DNA of 27,634 nucleotides from JAXDAY01 sp034679345 (GCA_034679345.1 JAXDAY010000001.1:1-27634); one strand, 5' to 3'. Positions 16,691 to 26,400 are shown, numbered from the stretch's first letter. The notes: a model not told the origin generated them from the sequence alone. Translations and numbers: made by a program.

Positions 16691-18229
16691 ATGCTGGAGC
16701 GCCTGAGCGGCTACCTCGTGCTCGATACGATTCCGAGCGTTCGCTACTTCGTGCCGGAGATCCTGCTGGTCGTCGCCTTCTCGGTGGCGATCGCGGTGGA
16801 CCTGATGGATCGGACGGGGAGGTCGCGGGCGGCCGCGTGGGTCGCCGTCGCGGGGCTCCTGGGCGCTCTCGCGGCGACGGTCTCGGCGATGGGTGTCGCG
16901 CTTCCGGAGGGGGCCAGGGGACTTCTCCTGTTCCAGGGGGCCGTCGCCTTCGATCCGCTCGGAAGTTTCTTCAAGCTGCTCTTTCTCGTCGCCACGCTTC
17001 TCGTGGTCGTCATTGTGCTGCGCTCCCGGGACTATGGTCTCAGGCGGATGGGGGAGTTCTACGCCCTCCTCCTCGTGGTGGTGACCGGGATGTTCCTCAT
17101 GGCGATCAGCACGAATCTCCTGATGATGTACCTCTCCCTCGAGATGGTGAGCTATGTCTCCTACGTTCTCGTGGGCTACGTCAAGGAGGACCGCCGCGCT
17201 TCGGAGGCGGGGCTGAAGTACGTCCTCTACGGATCGGTCTCCTCGGGCGCCATGGTATTCGGCCTGTCGATCCTCTACGGCCTCACCGGGGAGCTCAATC
17301 TCCTCCGAGTGGGAGCGGGCCTCGCGCAGCAGCCGGGCGCGGAAGCCGCGATCCTGCTGGCGAGCATGCTCGTGATGGCCGGAATCGGTTACAAGATCGC
17401 CGCCGTTCCCTTCCACTTCTGGTGCCCGGACGTCTATGAAGGGGCCGCGACGCCGCTGACCGCCTTCCTCTCCGTGGCACCCAAGGCCGCTGGATTCGCG
17501 ATGCTCTCGCGGTTCACCTACCACATCTTCGCCTCGAACAGCGGCGCGGTCCTGGGCGCGATCGATTGGCCGGCGATGATCGCGGTCATCTCCGCCCTGA
17601 CCATGACCTTGGGCAACCTCATCGCGATTCAGCAGACGAACCTGAAGCGACTGCTTGCATATTCCTCCATCGCCCACGCCGGATACATCCTCATGGGGAT
17701 CGCCAGCTTCGACCGAACGACGGGCGGCCTCAGCGAGAAAGGGCTCTTCGGCGTCCTCTTCTACCTTGGGGTTTACCTTTTCATGAACCTCGGGGCCTTC
17801 TTTGTGGTCATCGCGATGCGCGAGCGGATCGACAACGAGGAGAACCTGGATGACTACCGGGGTATCGGCGCGCGCGCGCCGCTCCTCGGCGTGACGATGG
17901 CGATCTTCCTGTTCTCGCTGACGGGTCTGCCGCCCTTCGCGGGATTCGTGGGGAAGTTCTTCCTGTTCGCCGCGGTGATCGAAGCGAAGATCTACTGGCT
18001 CGCGATTGTCGGGATCGTCAACAGCGTCATCTCTCTCTATTACTACGCCCGGATTCTCAAGGCGATGTACCTCGTCCGGACCGTCGACGGGAAGGACGCG
18101 GCCCCGATCCAGGTCGCGCCATCGCACTCGGCGCTGCTGGTCGTTCTGGCCGCCCCGACGCTGCTGCTCGGCATCTTCTGGGGACCGCTCGCGGATCTCG
18201 TCGACCGCTCGGTCGGGTTCCTCTTCTAG
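16691..18229 (+). CDS. nuoN: NADH-quinone oxidoreductase subunit N
   Basis: A 512-aa third antiporter-like pump subunit, last of the complex I genes. Markers are YLSLEMVSYVSYVLVGYVKED, GIGYKIAAVPFHFWCPDVYEGA, LKRLLAYSSIAHAGYILMG and FSLTGLPPFAGFVGKFFLF. Fourteen helices are expected. GGAGGAGG precedes the ATG. With it the operon has all seven membrane-arm subunits (A, H, J, K, L, M, N) and B, C, D, I, but no E, F or G. Confidence 0.96.
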   Translation: MLERLSGYLVLDTIPSVRYFVPEILLVVAFSVAIAVDLMDRTGRSRAAAWVAVAGLLGALAATVSAMGVALPEGARGLLLFQGAVAFDPLGSFFKLLFLVATLLVVVIVLRSRDYGLRRMGEFYALLLVVVTGMFLMAISTNLLMMYLSLEMVSYVSYVLVGYVKEDRRASEAGLKYVLYGSVSSGAMVFGLSILYGLTGELNLLRVGAGLAQQPGAEAAILLASMLVMAGIGYKIAAVPFHFWCPDVYEGAATPLTAFLSVAPKAAGFAMLSRFTYHIFASNSGAVLGAIDWPAMIAVISALTMTLGNLIAIQQTNLKRLLAYSSIAHAGYILMGIASFDRTTGGLSEKGLFGVLFYLGVYLFMNLGAFFVVIAMRERIDNEENLDDYRGIGARAPLLGVTMAIFLFSLTGLPPFAGFVGKFFLFAAVIEAKIYWLAIVGIVNSVISLYYYARILKAMYLVRTVDGKDAAPIQVAPSHSALLVVLAAPTLLLGIFWGPLADLVDRSVGFLF

Positions 18230-18238
18230 GGAGGTTCG

Positions 18239-19462
18239 ATGAATCCCGAGATCCGGTCGAGGTACGCCGATGTGATCGTGCGCTGTGGCGTGGCGGTTCA
18301 AGAGGGGCAGTCGGTCGTCATCCGCACGGAGGCCGGCCAGCGGGCGTTCGCCGTGGCGCTCGCCCGGAGGGCCTACGAGCTCGGGGCGCGCTACGTCCAC
18401 GCGCAGTATTCCGATCCTGCGGTGGATCGGGTCCGGCTGGACTCGGCGCGGGAGGATTCCCTCGATTACGTCCCCTCTTTCGTGCAGCCGACATTCAATG
18501 CCTACGTCGACGAGAACTGGGCGGCGATCTCGCTGGTGGGTCCGGAGGACCCCGACGTCTTCGAAGGGGCGGACGCGGTCCGTCTGGGCAGGGCAAGGAA
18601 GGCGGTATCGCTCGCCGCGCAGGAGTACTTCACCGCCGTCTCGGCGAATGCGATCTCGTGGAACGTCTGTCTCTACCCCACGCGCCGATGGGCCGTGAAG
18701 GTCCTGGGCAGCGACGTGGATTGGGAGCGCAGGATCTGGGAGGAGCTGACTCCCATCCTGCGACTCGACCGCGACGACCCCGCCGCGGCGTGGCTCGCTC
18801 ATGATTCCGAGCTCAAGAGGCGCGCCGAGCACATGAACTCCATCCGCTATGACCGGCTACGATTCACGGGACCCGGGACCGATCTCACGATCGGTCTGGC
18901 GCCTGACCGTCTCTTTCTCGGCGGCAGCGGCCTCGCGAAAGACGGCCGGCGCTTCTTCGCGAACATCCCCACCGAGGAGATCTTCAGCGCGCCCGATCTC
19001 AGGCGCGTGGATGGAAAGGTCCGATGCACGCGTCCCGTCGAGGTGATGGGCGCGAATGTTGATGGGGTCTGGTTCCGGTTCGAGGAAGGCCGGGTCGTCG
19101 AGGCGGGCGCCGAGAGCAACGCCTCGGTGCTCGAGCAGTTCCTGGGACTCGAGGAGGCGGGGCGCTACCTCGGCGAGGTCGCCCTCGTCGGCACCGACTC
19201 GCCGATCTACTCGAGTGGCCGCATTTTCCACAATATCCTCTTCGACGAGAACGCGACCTGCCACATCGCGCTAGGCAACGGCTACGCGAAGTGCCTGGAG
19301 GGAGGGACGGCCCTCACGAAAGAGCAGCTTCGCGAGAAGGGCTGCAACGTCTCGCTTGTGCACCTCGATTTCATGATCGGCGGATCCGAGGTGTCGGTCG
19401 CGGGCGTCGCCCGCGACGGCCGCGAGGAGCGGATCATCCACGAGGGCCGCTTCGTCATCTGA
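18239..19462 (+). CDS. M29-family metallo-aminopeptidase
   Basis: A 407-aa cytoplasmic aminopeptidase of the AmpS/PepS/AmpT family, which releases N-terminal residues from peptides using a two-metal site. Candidate ligands match the family spacing: Glu246/247 (in IPTEEIF), Glu313 (in GEVALVG), His342 (in ATCHIALG), His375 and Asp377 (in LVHLDFMIG). An N-terminal alpha/beta domain (about 1-190) precedes the catalytic part. Length is typical. GGAGG sits 5 nt before the ATG, and only 9 bp separate it from nuoN, so it is probably the next gene on the nuo transcript, though no functional link to complex I is known. Confidence 0.92.
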   Translation: MNPEIRSRYADVIVRCGVAVQEGQSVVIRTEAGQRAFAVALARRAYELGARYVHAQYSDPAVDRVRLDSAREDSLDYVPSFVQPTFNAYVDENWAAISLVGPEDPDVFEGADAVRLGRARKAVSLAAQEYFTAVSANAISWNVCLYPTRRWAVKVLGSDVDWERRIWEELTPILRLDRDDPAAAWLAHDSELKRRAEHMNSIRYDRLRFTGPGTDLTIGLAPDRLFLGGSGLAKDGRRFFANIPTEEIFSAPDLRRVDGKVRCTRPVEVMGANVDGVWFRFEEGRVVEAGAESNASVLEQFLGLEEAGRYLGEVALVGTDSPIYSSGRIFHNILFDENATCHIALGNGYAKCLEGGTALTKEQLREKGCNVSLVHLDFMIGGSEVSVAGVARDGREERIIHEGRFVI

Positions 19463-19516
19463 GCGGCCCGCCGCTCATCGAGAACAACGCCTTCCCACGG
19501 AAAGGAATGCAGGTCG

Positions 19517-20488
19517 ATGGATTACACCCGCCTCGGGCGCTCCGGCCTGAAAGTGAGCCGTCTCTGTCTGGGCACGATGAACTTCGGTCCGTTCACGACG
19601 GAGCCAGAGAGCTTCGCGATCATGGACCGCGCGTGCGAGCTCGGGATCAACTTCTTCGACACCGCCAACGTGTATGGGTGGAAAGTGGGGGAGGGGTGGA
19701 CAGAGTCGATCCTCGGGCGCTGGTTTGCCCAGGGCGGGGGGCGCCGGGATCGCGTCGTCCTCGCCACCAAGGTCTATGGGAAGATGGGGGAGGGGGTGAA
19801 CGACCGGCGTCTTTCCGCCTATCACATCCGGCGCGCATGCGAAGAGAGCCTCCGGCGTCTCCAGACCGACCGGATCGACCTCTACCAGATGCACCACATC
19901 GATCGCGAAACGCCCTGGGAAGAGATCTGGCAGGCCTTCGATCGACTCGTGCGGGAGGGCAAGGTCCTCTATGTCGGCAGCTCGAACTTCGCCGGCTGGC
20001 AGATCGCGCAAGCCCAGGCGACCGCGACGTCGAGGCACCTCATGGGCTTGGTCTCGGAGCAGAGCCTCTACAGCCTGAAGGATCGCGCGATCGAGCTCGA
20101 GGTGATCCCATCCTGCCGCGCCCATGGCATTGGGATCATTCCGTGGAGTCCCCTGTCGGGGGGCCTTCTGGGTGGCGCGCTCGCGAATGTGGAGCAGGGC
20201 CGCAGGGCGACAGAGGCCCTCATGAAGAAGCTGGAGAGGGCGCGGCCTCAGGTCGAGGCGTACGAGTCGTTCTGCGGGGAGATCGGCGAGAAGCCGGCCG
20301 ATGTCGCGCTGGCCTGGCTTCTCGGCAATCCCGCTGTCACGGCCCCGATCATCGGGCCCCGAACTCTAAAGCAGCTTGAGGATTCCGGGCGCGCCCTCGA
20401 GCTTCGCTTGAACGAGGCGGGAATCAAGCGCCTCGACGAGATCTGGCCCGGCCAAGGGGGCGAGGCGCCCGAAGCCTACGCGTGGTAG
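19517..20488 (+). CDS. Aldo/keto reductase
   Basis: A 323-aa (beta/alpha)8 oxidoreductase that should use NADPH to reduce aldehydes or ketones. The catalytic tetrad is present: Asp48 (in NFFDTANVYG), Tyr53, Lys85 (in LATKVYG) and His126 (in LYQMHHID). The cofactor-binding segments VGSSNFAGWQ, PWSPLSGGLLGG and APIIGPRT follow in order. The tetrad fits an enzymatic member rather than a potassium-channel beta subunit. Substrate cannot be inferred. It follows the M29 gene by 54 bp without an obvious promoter or terminator, so it may share that transcript; its 3' end faces the ArsR gene across 28 bp. Confidence 0.92.
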   Translation: MDYTRLGRSGLKVSRLCLGTMNFGPFTTEPESFAIMDRACELGINFFDTANVYGWKVGEGWTESILGRWFAQGGGRRDRVVLATKVYGKMGEGVNDRRLSAYHIRRACEESLRRLQTDRIDLYQMHHIDRETPWEEIWQAFDRLVREGKVLYVGSSNFAGWQIAQAQATATSRHLMGLVSEQSLYSLKDRAIELEVIPSCRAHGIGIIPWSPLSGGLLGGALANVEQGRRATEALMKKLERARPQVEAYESFCGEIGEKPADVALAWLLGNPAVTAPIIGPRTLKQLEDSGRALELRLNEAGIKRLDEIWPGQGGEAPEAYAW

Positions 20489-20489
20489 A

Positions 20490-20509
20490 CCTCGGTGCAG
20501 CGAGGCTGC
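20490..20509. terminator. Weak hairpin between convergent aldo/keto reductase and ArsR genes
   Basis: Two mutually exclusive short dyads are present: CCTCG/CGAGG (6-nt loop) and GCAGC/GCTGC (3-nt loop). Neither has a T-run. Position between convergent stops suggests a two-way terminator, but the stems are short. Confidence 0.3.
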
Positions 20510-20516
20510 CCGGACG

Positions 20517-20894
20517 CTAATTGCCGCGCCTGCGAGAGGGTCGCTTCGCGGGCGGCGAGATCGCTTTCAAGGCCGCCAGGTCCTTCTGGAGCTGCGCCGC
20601 CAGGCTCCCGCAGACGACGTCGCAGAGACGCATGACGCTCGGGTCCGCGAGGCTGTAGTAGACGAAATGCCCCTCCTTGCGCCGCGAGACCAGGGCCGCC
20701 TTGAGAAGAATCTGAAGCTGCTTCGAGACGCTGGCCTGCGGAAGACGGGCCGCCTCGACGATCTCACCCACCGACATCTCCCGCTCGGAGATCATGCCGA
20801 GAAGGCGTAGGCGCAGGGGGTCGCCGAGGACCCGGAAGCGGCCGGCGACCATCTCGACGGTCTTCTCTCCCAGCGGATCGGACGTGATTCTCAT
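20517..20894 (-). CDS. ArsR/SmtB-family winged-helix repressor
   Basis: A 125-aa dimeric regulator. The winged helix spans about 15-85, with recognition helix QASVSKQLQILLKAALV (53-69) and wing RRKEGHFVYYSL. The classical ArsR metal motif ELCVCDL is absent; the aligned stretch is EMSVGEIVEAA. The only Cys are Cys91 and Cys95 in the C-terminal helix (RLCDVVCGSL), so it may sense thiol or metal stress there, or need no Cys; that is inference. It is divergent from the RND efflux operon and is the likely repressor of both directions through the shared palindrome. AAAGGA precedes the ATG by 6 nt. The tail is Lys/Arg-rich. Confidence 0.92.
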   Translation of the reverse strand: MRITSDPLGEKTVEMVAGRFRVLGDPLRLRLLGMISEREMSVGEIVEAARLPQASVSKQLQILLKAALVSRRKEGHFVYYSLADPSVMRLCDVVCGSLAAQLQKDLAALKAISPPAKRPSRRRGN

Positions 20895-20911
20895 GGCGAG
20901 TCCTTTCGGGG

Positions 20912-20940
20912 TTGACTTCTGATCATAGAATCATTATATT
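20912..20940 (+). promoter_or_regulatory. Sigma-70-type promoter of the RND efflux operon
   Basis: -35 TTGACT (20912-20917, five of six), 17-bp spacer, -10 TATATT (20935-20940, five of six), the best plus-strand promoter in the window. Predicted start is 20947. The leader to the TolC-like ATG is about 100 nt and contains a small ORF starting one base after that position. Confidence 0.75.
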
Positions 20941-20961
20941 CCAATATATGCATACCGGCAA
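20933..20961 (-). promoter_or_regulatory. Promoter of the ArsR gene, overlapping the efflux promoter
   Basis: Minus-strand -35 TTGCCG (20956-20961, four of six), 17-bp spacer, perfect -10 TATAAT (20933-20938). Its -10 shares four bases with the opposite -10, so polymerase can occupy only one direction at a time. The ArsR leader would be about 32 nt. Confidence 0.6.
20935..20948. promoter_or_regulatory. Palindromic operator candidate TATATT-CC-AATATA
   Basis: Two 6-bp arms around CC cover the plus-strand -10 and start point and most of the minus-strand -10. ArsR-family repressors bind AT-rich dyads of this type at their own promoters. Binding here would block the regulator and the efflux operon together. 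Confidence 0.5.
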
Positions 20962-21052
20962 GCGCAGAATCAAAGGAAACTCGGGCCAGTGCGGATCGTG
21001 GCGCCGGCGCGTCGCCCGCCTGGACGGAAGCCGGCTGTGGAGGTGCTCATGA
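20948..21052 (+). CDS. Possible 34-aa leader peptide of the efflux operon
   Basis: A short ORF begins with ATG one base after the predicted transcription start and ends in TGA overlapping the ATG of the TolC-like gene (ATGA). The peptide is basic (10 Lys/Arg of 34, with an RRR run) and has two Cys (15 and 33). About four fifths of its third codon positions are G or C, as expected of a gene here but also of chance. No ribosome site can precede it, so it would need leaderless initiation. It might couple translation into the operon or act as a leader peptide; no homolog is known to me, and it could be accidental. Confidence 0.35.
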   Translation: MHTGKRRIKGNSGQCGSWRRRVARLDGSRLWRCS

Positions 21053-22401
21053 GAGATGCGACGAGCTTGGGGATTCTCCTCCTCCTGGCTGCGGCGACGG
21101 GATTCCCCGGCCCGGCCTCGGCGAGCGAGGTTCTCCGCCTGGAGGATGCCGTCCTGCTCGCGCGCGAGCGCAGCCCGATGCTGCTCGAAGCGCGCGCGAA
21201 CCGCGACGCGGCGAAACATGCGAAGAGAGAGGCTTGGCTCACCCGGCTCCCCTCGGTCGAGATCCGGCAGCTCGCCGTGAGGACGGACTCGCCGATGGAT
21301 GCCTTCGGCCTGCAACTCCAGCAGGAGCGGTTCTCTTTCCCCGCATTCACCATGAGCGACCCGAACGACCCCGACGAGATCACGAACTACTCGACCGAGT
21401 TCCAGGCGACGATGCCGGTCTTCACGGGCGGCAGGCTCGGAGCGGGGATCGGGCAGGCCTCGCGCATGGCGAAGGCCGCCGAGGAGATCGCCGCCCACAC
21501 GCAGTCGGCGGTCGACCTTCACGTCGCCGAGGCCTACACGGGTGTGCTTCTGGCCGAGCGGTTCGTCGAGCTGGCCGACGTGGCCCTCGAGACGACGACC
21601 CGCCACGTCGAGCAGGCCCAAGCCTACTTCGATGCGGGAATGATTGTGGAGAGCGATCTGCTCCAGGCCCGCGTGCAGCTCGCGAAGATGGAGGAGGGCA
21701 AGATCACGGCCGAGAACAACGCCACCCTCGCGCGAGCGGGCCTGAACCGCGTCATGGGGGTCGATCTGGGCCGCGCCTTCGACCTGGAGCCCGAGCCGCC
21801 GGCGTCGGATCCCCAGGTGACGGGTCTCGAGGAGGCGATCGTGACCGCCAGGGCGAAGCGGCGCGACCTTGCGGCCGTCTCCGAAAAGGTCGATGCGGCC
21901 CGCCTCGGGATCCGCCGCGCCTTCGGCGAGTACCTGCCCGAGATCGCGATCGGCGCCAAGTACGCCCTGAATGACGAGAAGATCTTCGGCGATCACGGCA
22001 CGAGCACGACGCTGATGGCGATGGCGCGCTGGAACGTCTGGAACTGGGGACAGACCCAGGCGCGCGTCTCCCGTGCAAAGAGCGAGCGGTCCGCGGCCGA
22101 GGAGTCGAAGCGCGCCTACGGGCAGCAAGTCGAGTTCGAGGTGCTGGAGGCCTGGCAGGGAGTGGACGAGGCGCGGGCGCGTCTGCATGTCGCCTCCGAG
22201 GCGGTCGCTCGCGCGGAGCGGGCGATGGCGATCCTCGAGGAGCGATTCGGGCAGGGCGTCGCCCGGGTCACCGATCTACTGGATGCCGAAACGATGCTGA
22301 ACGAGGCCCGAGCGCGCGAGCTGAACGCGCGCTTCGACCTCGACCGTTCGATTCGAGCTCTCAACTTCGCCATCGGGCTCGCGCCCGTACCGGAGGTATA
22401 G
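21049..22401 (+). CDS. TolC-like outer-membrane efflux channel
   Basis: A 450-aa outer-membrane factor forming the exit duct of a tripartite pump. A signal peptide (about 1-25, ending ASAS) precedes two outer-membrane-efflux repeats with long coiled helices; the first begins LRLEDAVLLARERSPML and the second includes LDAETMLNEARARELNARFDL. The signal peptide and GGAGG 5 nt before ATG 21049 decide the start; a GTG at 20989 would add a charged extension before the signal. The next gene begins on the base after its stop. Confidence 0.9.
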   Translation: MRDATSLGILLLLAAATGFPGPASASEVLRLEDAVLLARERSPMLLEARANRDAAKHAKREAWLTRLPSVEIRQLAVRTDSPMDAFGLQLQQERFSFPAFTMSDPNDPDEITNYSTEFQATMPVFTGGRLGAGIGQASRMAKAAEEIAAHTQSAVDLHVAEAYTGVLLAERFVELADVALETTTRHVEQAQAYFDAGMIVESDLLQARVQLAKMEEGKITAENNATLARAGLNRVMGVDLGRAFDLEPEPPASDPQVTGLEEAIVTARAKRRDLAAVSEKVDAARLGIRRAFGEYLPEIAIGAKYALNDEKIFGDHGTSTTLMAMARWNVWNWGQTQARVSRAKSERSAAEESKRAYGQQVEFEVLEAWQGVDEARARLHVASEAVARAERAMAILEERFGQGVARVTDLLDAETMLNEARARELNARFDLDRSIRALNFAIGLAPVPEV

Positions 22402-23493
22402 ATGAAGCAGCGACGCATCGGCCAACTGCTGACCGCAGGGCTAATCATTGCAGGGATCGCCGTGACCGGGACCGCCGTGACCGGCTGCGGAGGGCATGCC
22501 TCTCATCCGCCGGAGCCTCCCGCAGCCGCGGTGCGTGCCGTGGCGGTCGAATCGACCGAGGAACCGCAGTGGATCGAGGCGGTCGGATCGATCCGAAGCG
22601 TCCGGGAAGCGACGGTCGCCTCCAAGGTGATGGGCACGGTCGTCCAGATCCGGAAGCAAGCGGGCGAGACGGTTCGAAAGGGCGAGGTGCTGATCATCGT
22701 CGACAGCCGCGACGTCGAGGGGCAGATCGGTTCCGCGAAGGGGGCGCTCGCCCAGGCAAGGGCTGCCGCGTCCATCGCGGAGACGAATCTCCGCCGGTTC
22801 GAGCAGCTCTTCGAGAAGAAGGCCGCCTCGCCGCTCGAGCTCGACCAGGCCCGCTATCAGTACGAGACCGCGATGGGGGCTGTGGCTCAGGCTGAGGGAG
22901 CCGTGGAGACGGCGAGCTCGTTCCGCTCCTACGCGGAGATCCCCGCTCCCTTCGACGGCCGGGTGGTCGATCGGCTCTGCGAAGTGGGCGACATGGCCGC
23001 TCCGGGGCGGCCTCTCATGAAGGTGGAGGATGGCGCACGGCTCCGCATCGATGTCTCGCTGCCTGAGACGGCGCATGGCGCTGTCAGGGCGGGCGATTCC
23101 GTTCGTGTCCAGATCCCGTCGCTCGGCGAGCAGGGATTCACGGGGAAGGTCACGGAGGTCGTGCCCGCCGCGGATCCGATGACGCGATCGTTCCTCGTCA
23201 AGGTCGAGTTGCCGGAGAATCCTGCGCTTCGCTCCGGTCTCTACGGGCAGGCGATGATCCCCTCGGGCGCGAAGCGCGCGATCCGCATCCCTGCCGGGTC
23301 CGTCCTCGCGCGGGGGGGCCTGACGGGCGTCTTTGTCGCCGAGGGCGATCGCGCCGGCTTCCGCCTGGTGACCGCGCGTCCGCTGCATGACGAGCGGGTC
23401 GAGATCCTGAGCGGGCTCTCAGACGGGGATCGGCTCGTCCTCGACCCGCCGGCGGATTTGCGGGTCGGTCAGCCCCTCGAGGTGCGTCCATGA
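22402..23493 (+). CDS. RND efflux periplasmic adaptor (membrane fusion protein), lipoprotein
   Basis: A 363-aa adaptor linking permease and outer-membrane channel. The N-terminus is a lipoprotein signal with lipobox VTGC (Cys29). A lipoyl-like half-motif (about 68-102, KVMGTVVQIRKQAGETVRKG), an alpha-helical hairpin (about 105-165), the second lipoyl half (IPAPFDGRVVDRLCEVGD), and beta-barrel and membrane-proximal domains follow in the usual order. It starts immediately after the TolC-like stop and its own stop overlaps the permease start as ATGA, so the three pump parts are tightly coupled. Confidence 0.92.
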   Translation: MKQRRIGQLLTAGLIIAGIAVTGTAVTGCGGHASHPPEPPAAAVRAVAVESTEEPQWIEAVGSIRSVREATVASKVMGTVVQIRKQAGETVRKGEVLIIVDSRDVEGQIGSAKGALAQARAAASIAETNLRRFEQLFEKKAASPLELDQARYQYETAMGAVAQAEGAVETASSFRSYAEIPAPFDGRVVDRLCEVGDMAAPGRPLMKVEDGARLRIDVSLPETAHGAVRAGDSVRVQIPSLGEQGFTGKVTEVVPAADPMTRSFLVKVELPENPALRSGLYGQAMIPSGAKRAIRIPAGSVLARGGLTGVFVAEGDRAGFRLVTARPLHDERVEILSGLSDGDRLVLDPPADLRVGQPLEVRP

Positions 23494-26400
23494 CCCAGCC
23501 GATCGACCGCGGAGCTTTGGCGCTTCGCAATGTCCGAAAGTCGCTCGGCGCATCGGGCCGAGTCGCGCAGGCCTTCATCAATAACAAGCTCACCCCGCTT
23601 CTCGTCGTCTTTTCGCTCGCGCTCGGGGTCTTCGCGGTTCTGATCACCCCTCGAGAGGAAGAGCCGCAGATCCAGGTGCCGATGATCGATGTCCTCGTGC
23701 CCTTCCCCGGCGCCACGGCAAAGGAGGTCGAGGAGCGCGTCAGCATGCCTCTGGAGAAGCTGGTCTGGGAGATCCCCGGGATCGACTATGTCTACACGAC
23801 CTCGAGCCCAAGCTTCGGGATGGCGATCGTCCAGTTCAAGGTCGGACAGAACACGGAAGAGAGCCTCGTCAAGCTCTACACGAAGCTCATGGCGAACGCC
23901 GACCGGATCCCGCCCGGGGCAGGCCCTCCCCTGGTGAAGCCGAAGTCGATCGACGATGTGCCGATCGTGGCGCTCACATTTTACAGCGAGCGCTACGGGA
24001 GCCATGAGCTGCGCAAGGTCGCCGAGGAGGCGGCTCTCGAGATCAAGAAGATCCCGAATATCTCCGAGGCGACCGTGATCGGCGGCGAGCCGCGGCAGAT
24101 GGTCGTGACTCTCGACCCCGAGCGGCTGCGCGGGTACGGGACGAGCGCCCTCGCGATCGCCCAGAGCCTGCGCCAGGCGAACTGGAACCTTCCCGTCGGA
24201 TCGATTTCCGAGGCGAACCGGGAGATCTCTCTCTCCGCGGGCGGTTTCCTCCGCACGGCGGACGATGTCGGCCGGGTGGTCGTGGGCGTGCGCGATGGAA
24301 GACCGATCCACCTGAGGGAAGTGGCCGAGGTCCGCGACGGCGCGGCGGAGCGGGTGAACTACGTCCTCTTCGGGGCGGGGCCCTTGGCAGCCGATAAGGG
24401 AATCGAGGAGGGGATCGCCGATCTCTCCGCGGTCACCCTCGCGATCTCGAAGAAGAAAGGATCGAACGCGGTCTCCCTCGCAAAGCAGATCGAGGCGAAG
24501 CTCGATCGAATGCGGGGCAGCTTCATCCCGACGGGGGTCGAGGTCGCCGTCACCCGCGACTACGGCGAGACGGCGGGCGAGAAGTCGAACGAGCTCATCC
24601 TGCACGTTCTGATCGCTACCGGGGCCGTGGTCCTGCTCATGCTCTTCGCACTCGGCAGGCGGGAAGCCGTCGTCGTCCTTGTGGCGGTGCCCGTGACCTT
24701 GGCGCTCACCCTCTTCGCGAGCACGCTCCTGGGCTACACCCTGAACCGGGTCACCCTTTTCGCGCTGATCTTCGCCATCGGGATCCTCGTGGACGACGCG
24801 ATCGTCGTCGTCGAGAACATCCATCGCCACTTCCAGCTCAAGTGGACGACGCCGGAGAAGGCGGCGATCTTCGCGACCGACGAGGTCGGAAACCCGACGA
24901 TCCTCGCCACCTTCACGGTGATCGCGGCCCTGCTTCCCCTCGCCTTCGTATCGGGGATGATGGGCCCCTACATGCGGCCCATCCCGATCAACGCTTCAGC
25001 GGCGATGTTCTTCTCGCTCTTGGTCGCGTTCATCGTGACCCCGTGGGTCACGCTCCGGGTGCTGGGCAAACACGCGGGCCACGGGAAGGGGGACGTGACC
25101 GCTCCGTTGGAGGAGACCCCCTCCGAGAAGCGGATCGAGCGGATCTACACGGGTGTCATGCGGCCTCTCATCTCTCGTCCGCGTCTGCGCGCGATCGCCC
25201 TCGCAGGGGTCGGCGTCCTCCTGCTCGCCTCGGTGAGCCTCATCTTCGTGCGCGCGGTCCGCGTGAAGATGCTGCCCTATGACAACAAGAGCGAGTTCCA
25301 GGTCATCATCGACATGCCTGAAGGGACAACGCTCGAGCAGACGGCCGCGGCGGCTCAGGCCCTCGCCGGCGTCGTCCGCGAGTTGCCGGAGGTGACCGAC
25401 TACCAGATCTACGCGGGCACGGCGGGTCCGATCAACTTCAACGGCCTGGTCCGGCACTATTTCCTGCGCCAGGGGGCGAACGTCGCCGACATCCAGGTGA
25501 ACCTCGCGGCGAAGCACCACCGCAAGCGCCAGAGCCACGAAATCGCAAAGAGCGTCCGGCCGCTCCTCGAGCCGGTCGCGATGCGGTACGGGGCCCGGAT
25601 CAAAGTCTCCGAGGTCCCGCCGGGCCCGCCGGTTCTCTCCACGATGGTCGCCGAGATCTACGGGCCCGACCCCGGACGGCAGTTGGAGGTGGCCGCCTCC
25701 GTGAGGCGGATCTTCGAGACGACCGAAGGAATCGTCGACGTCGACTGGTACGTGGAGGATCCCCAGGAAAAGCTGGAGTTCCGTGTGGACGCGCGGAAGG
25801 CGGCCCTCTCGGGGATCACTCCCGAGATGATCTCCCAGGAGCTGCGAATGGCCGGCGCCGGCGCGGAAGTGGGTCTTCTCCATACCGAGCAAGGGCGCGA
25901 GGCGGTTCCGATCGTACTGACGATGGCGCGGACGGAACGGCCCCAGCTGGCGAGCCTGCAGGCGATCTCGCTCCATGCTCCCGATGGGCGGATGGTGCCC
26001 TTGGCCTCGCTGGTCGAGATCGTGAAGACCACGGTGGAGCCCTCGATCTACCACAAGAACCTCCGGCGCGTCGTCTACGTGACGGGGGAGGTGGCGGGCG
26101 CCCAGGAGAGCCCGATCTACGGAATCCTCAACATGGAGAAGAAGATCGCGCAACTGAAGATCCCCGAAGGCTACGAGATCGAGCAGCTCTATTCGGCTCC
26201 GCCCGACTCCGAGGAGCGGATCCGCCTGAAGTGGGACGGCGAGTGGCAGATCACCTACGAGGTCTTCCGCGACATGGGCATCGCCTTCGCGGCTGTGATG
26301 CTGCTGGTCTACGTGCTCGTCGTGGCATGGTTCCGGAGCTTCCTCACGCCTCTCATCATCATGACGCCGATTCCGCTCACCCTGATCGGGATCCTCCCCG

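Noticed and set aside
16127..18832. 901-codon minus-strand open frame across nuoM, nuoN and the M29 gene
   Set aside because: It is antisense to three confident genes and its translation is low-complexity Arg/Glu/His. High GC suppresses stop codons in that frame.
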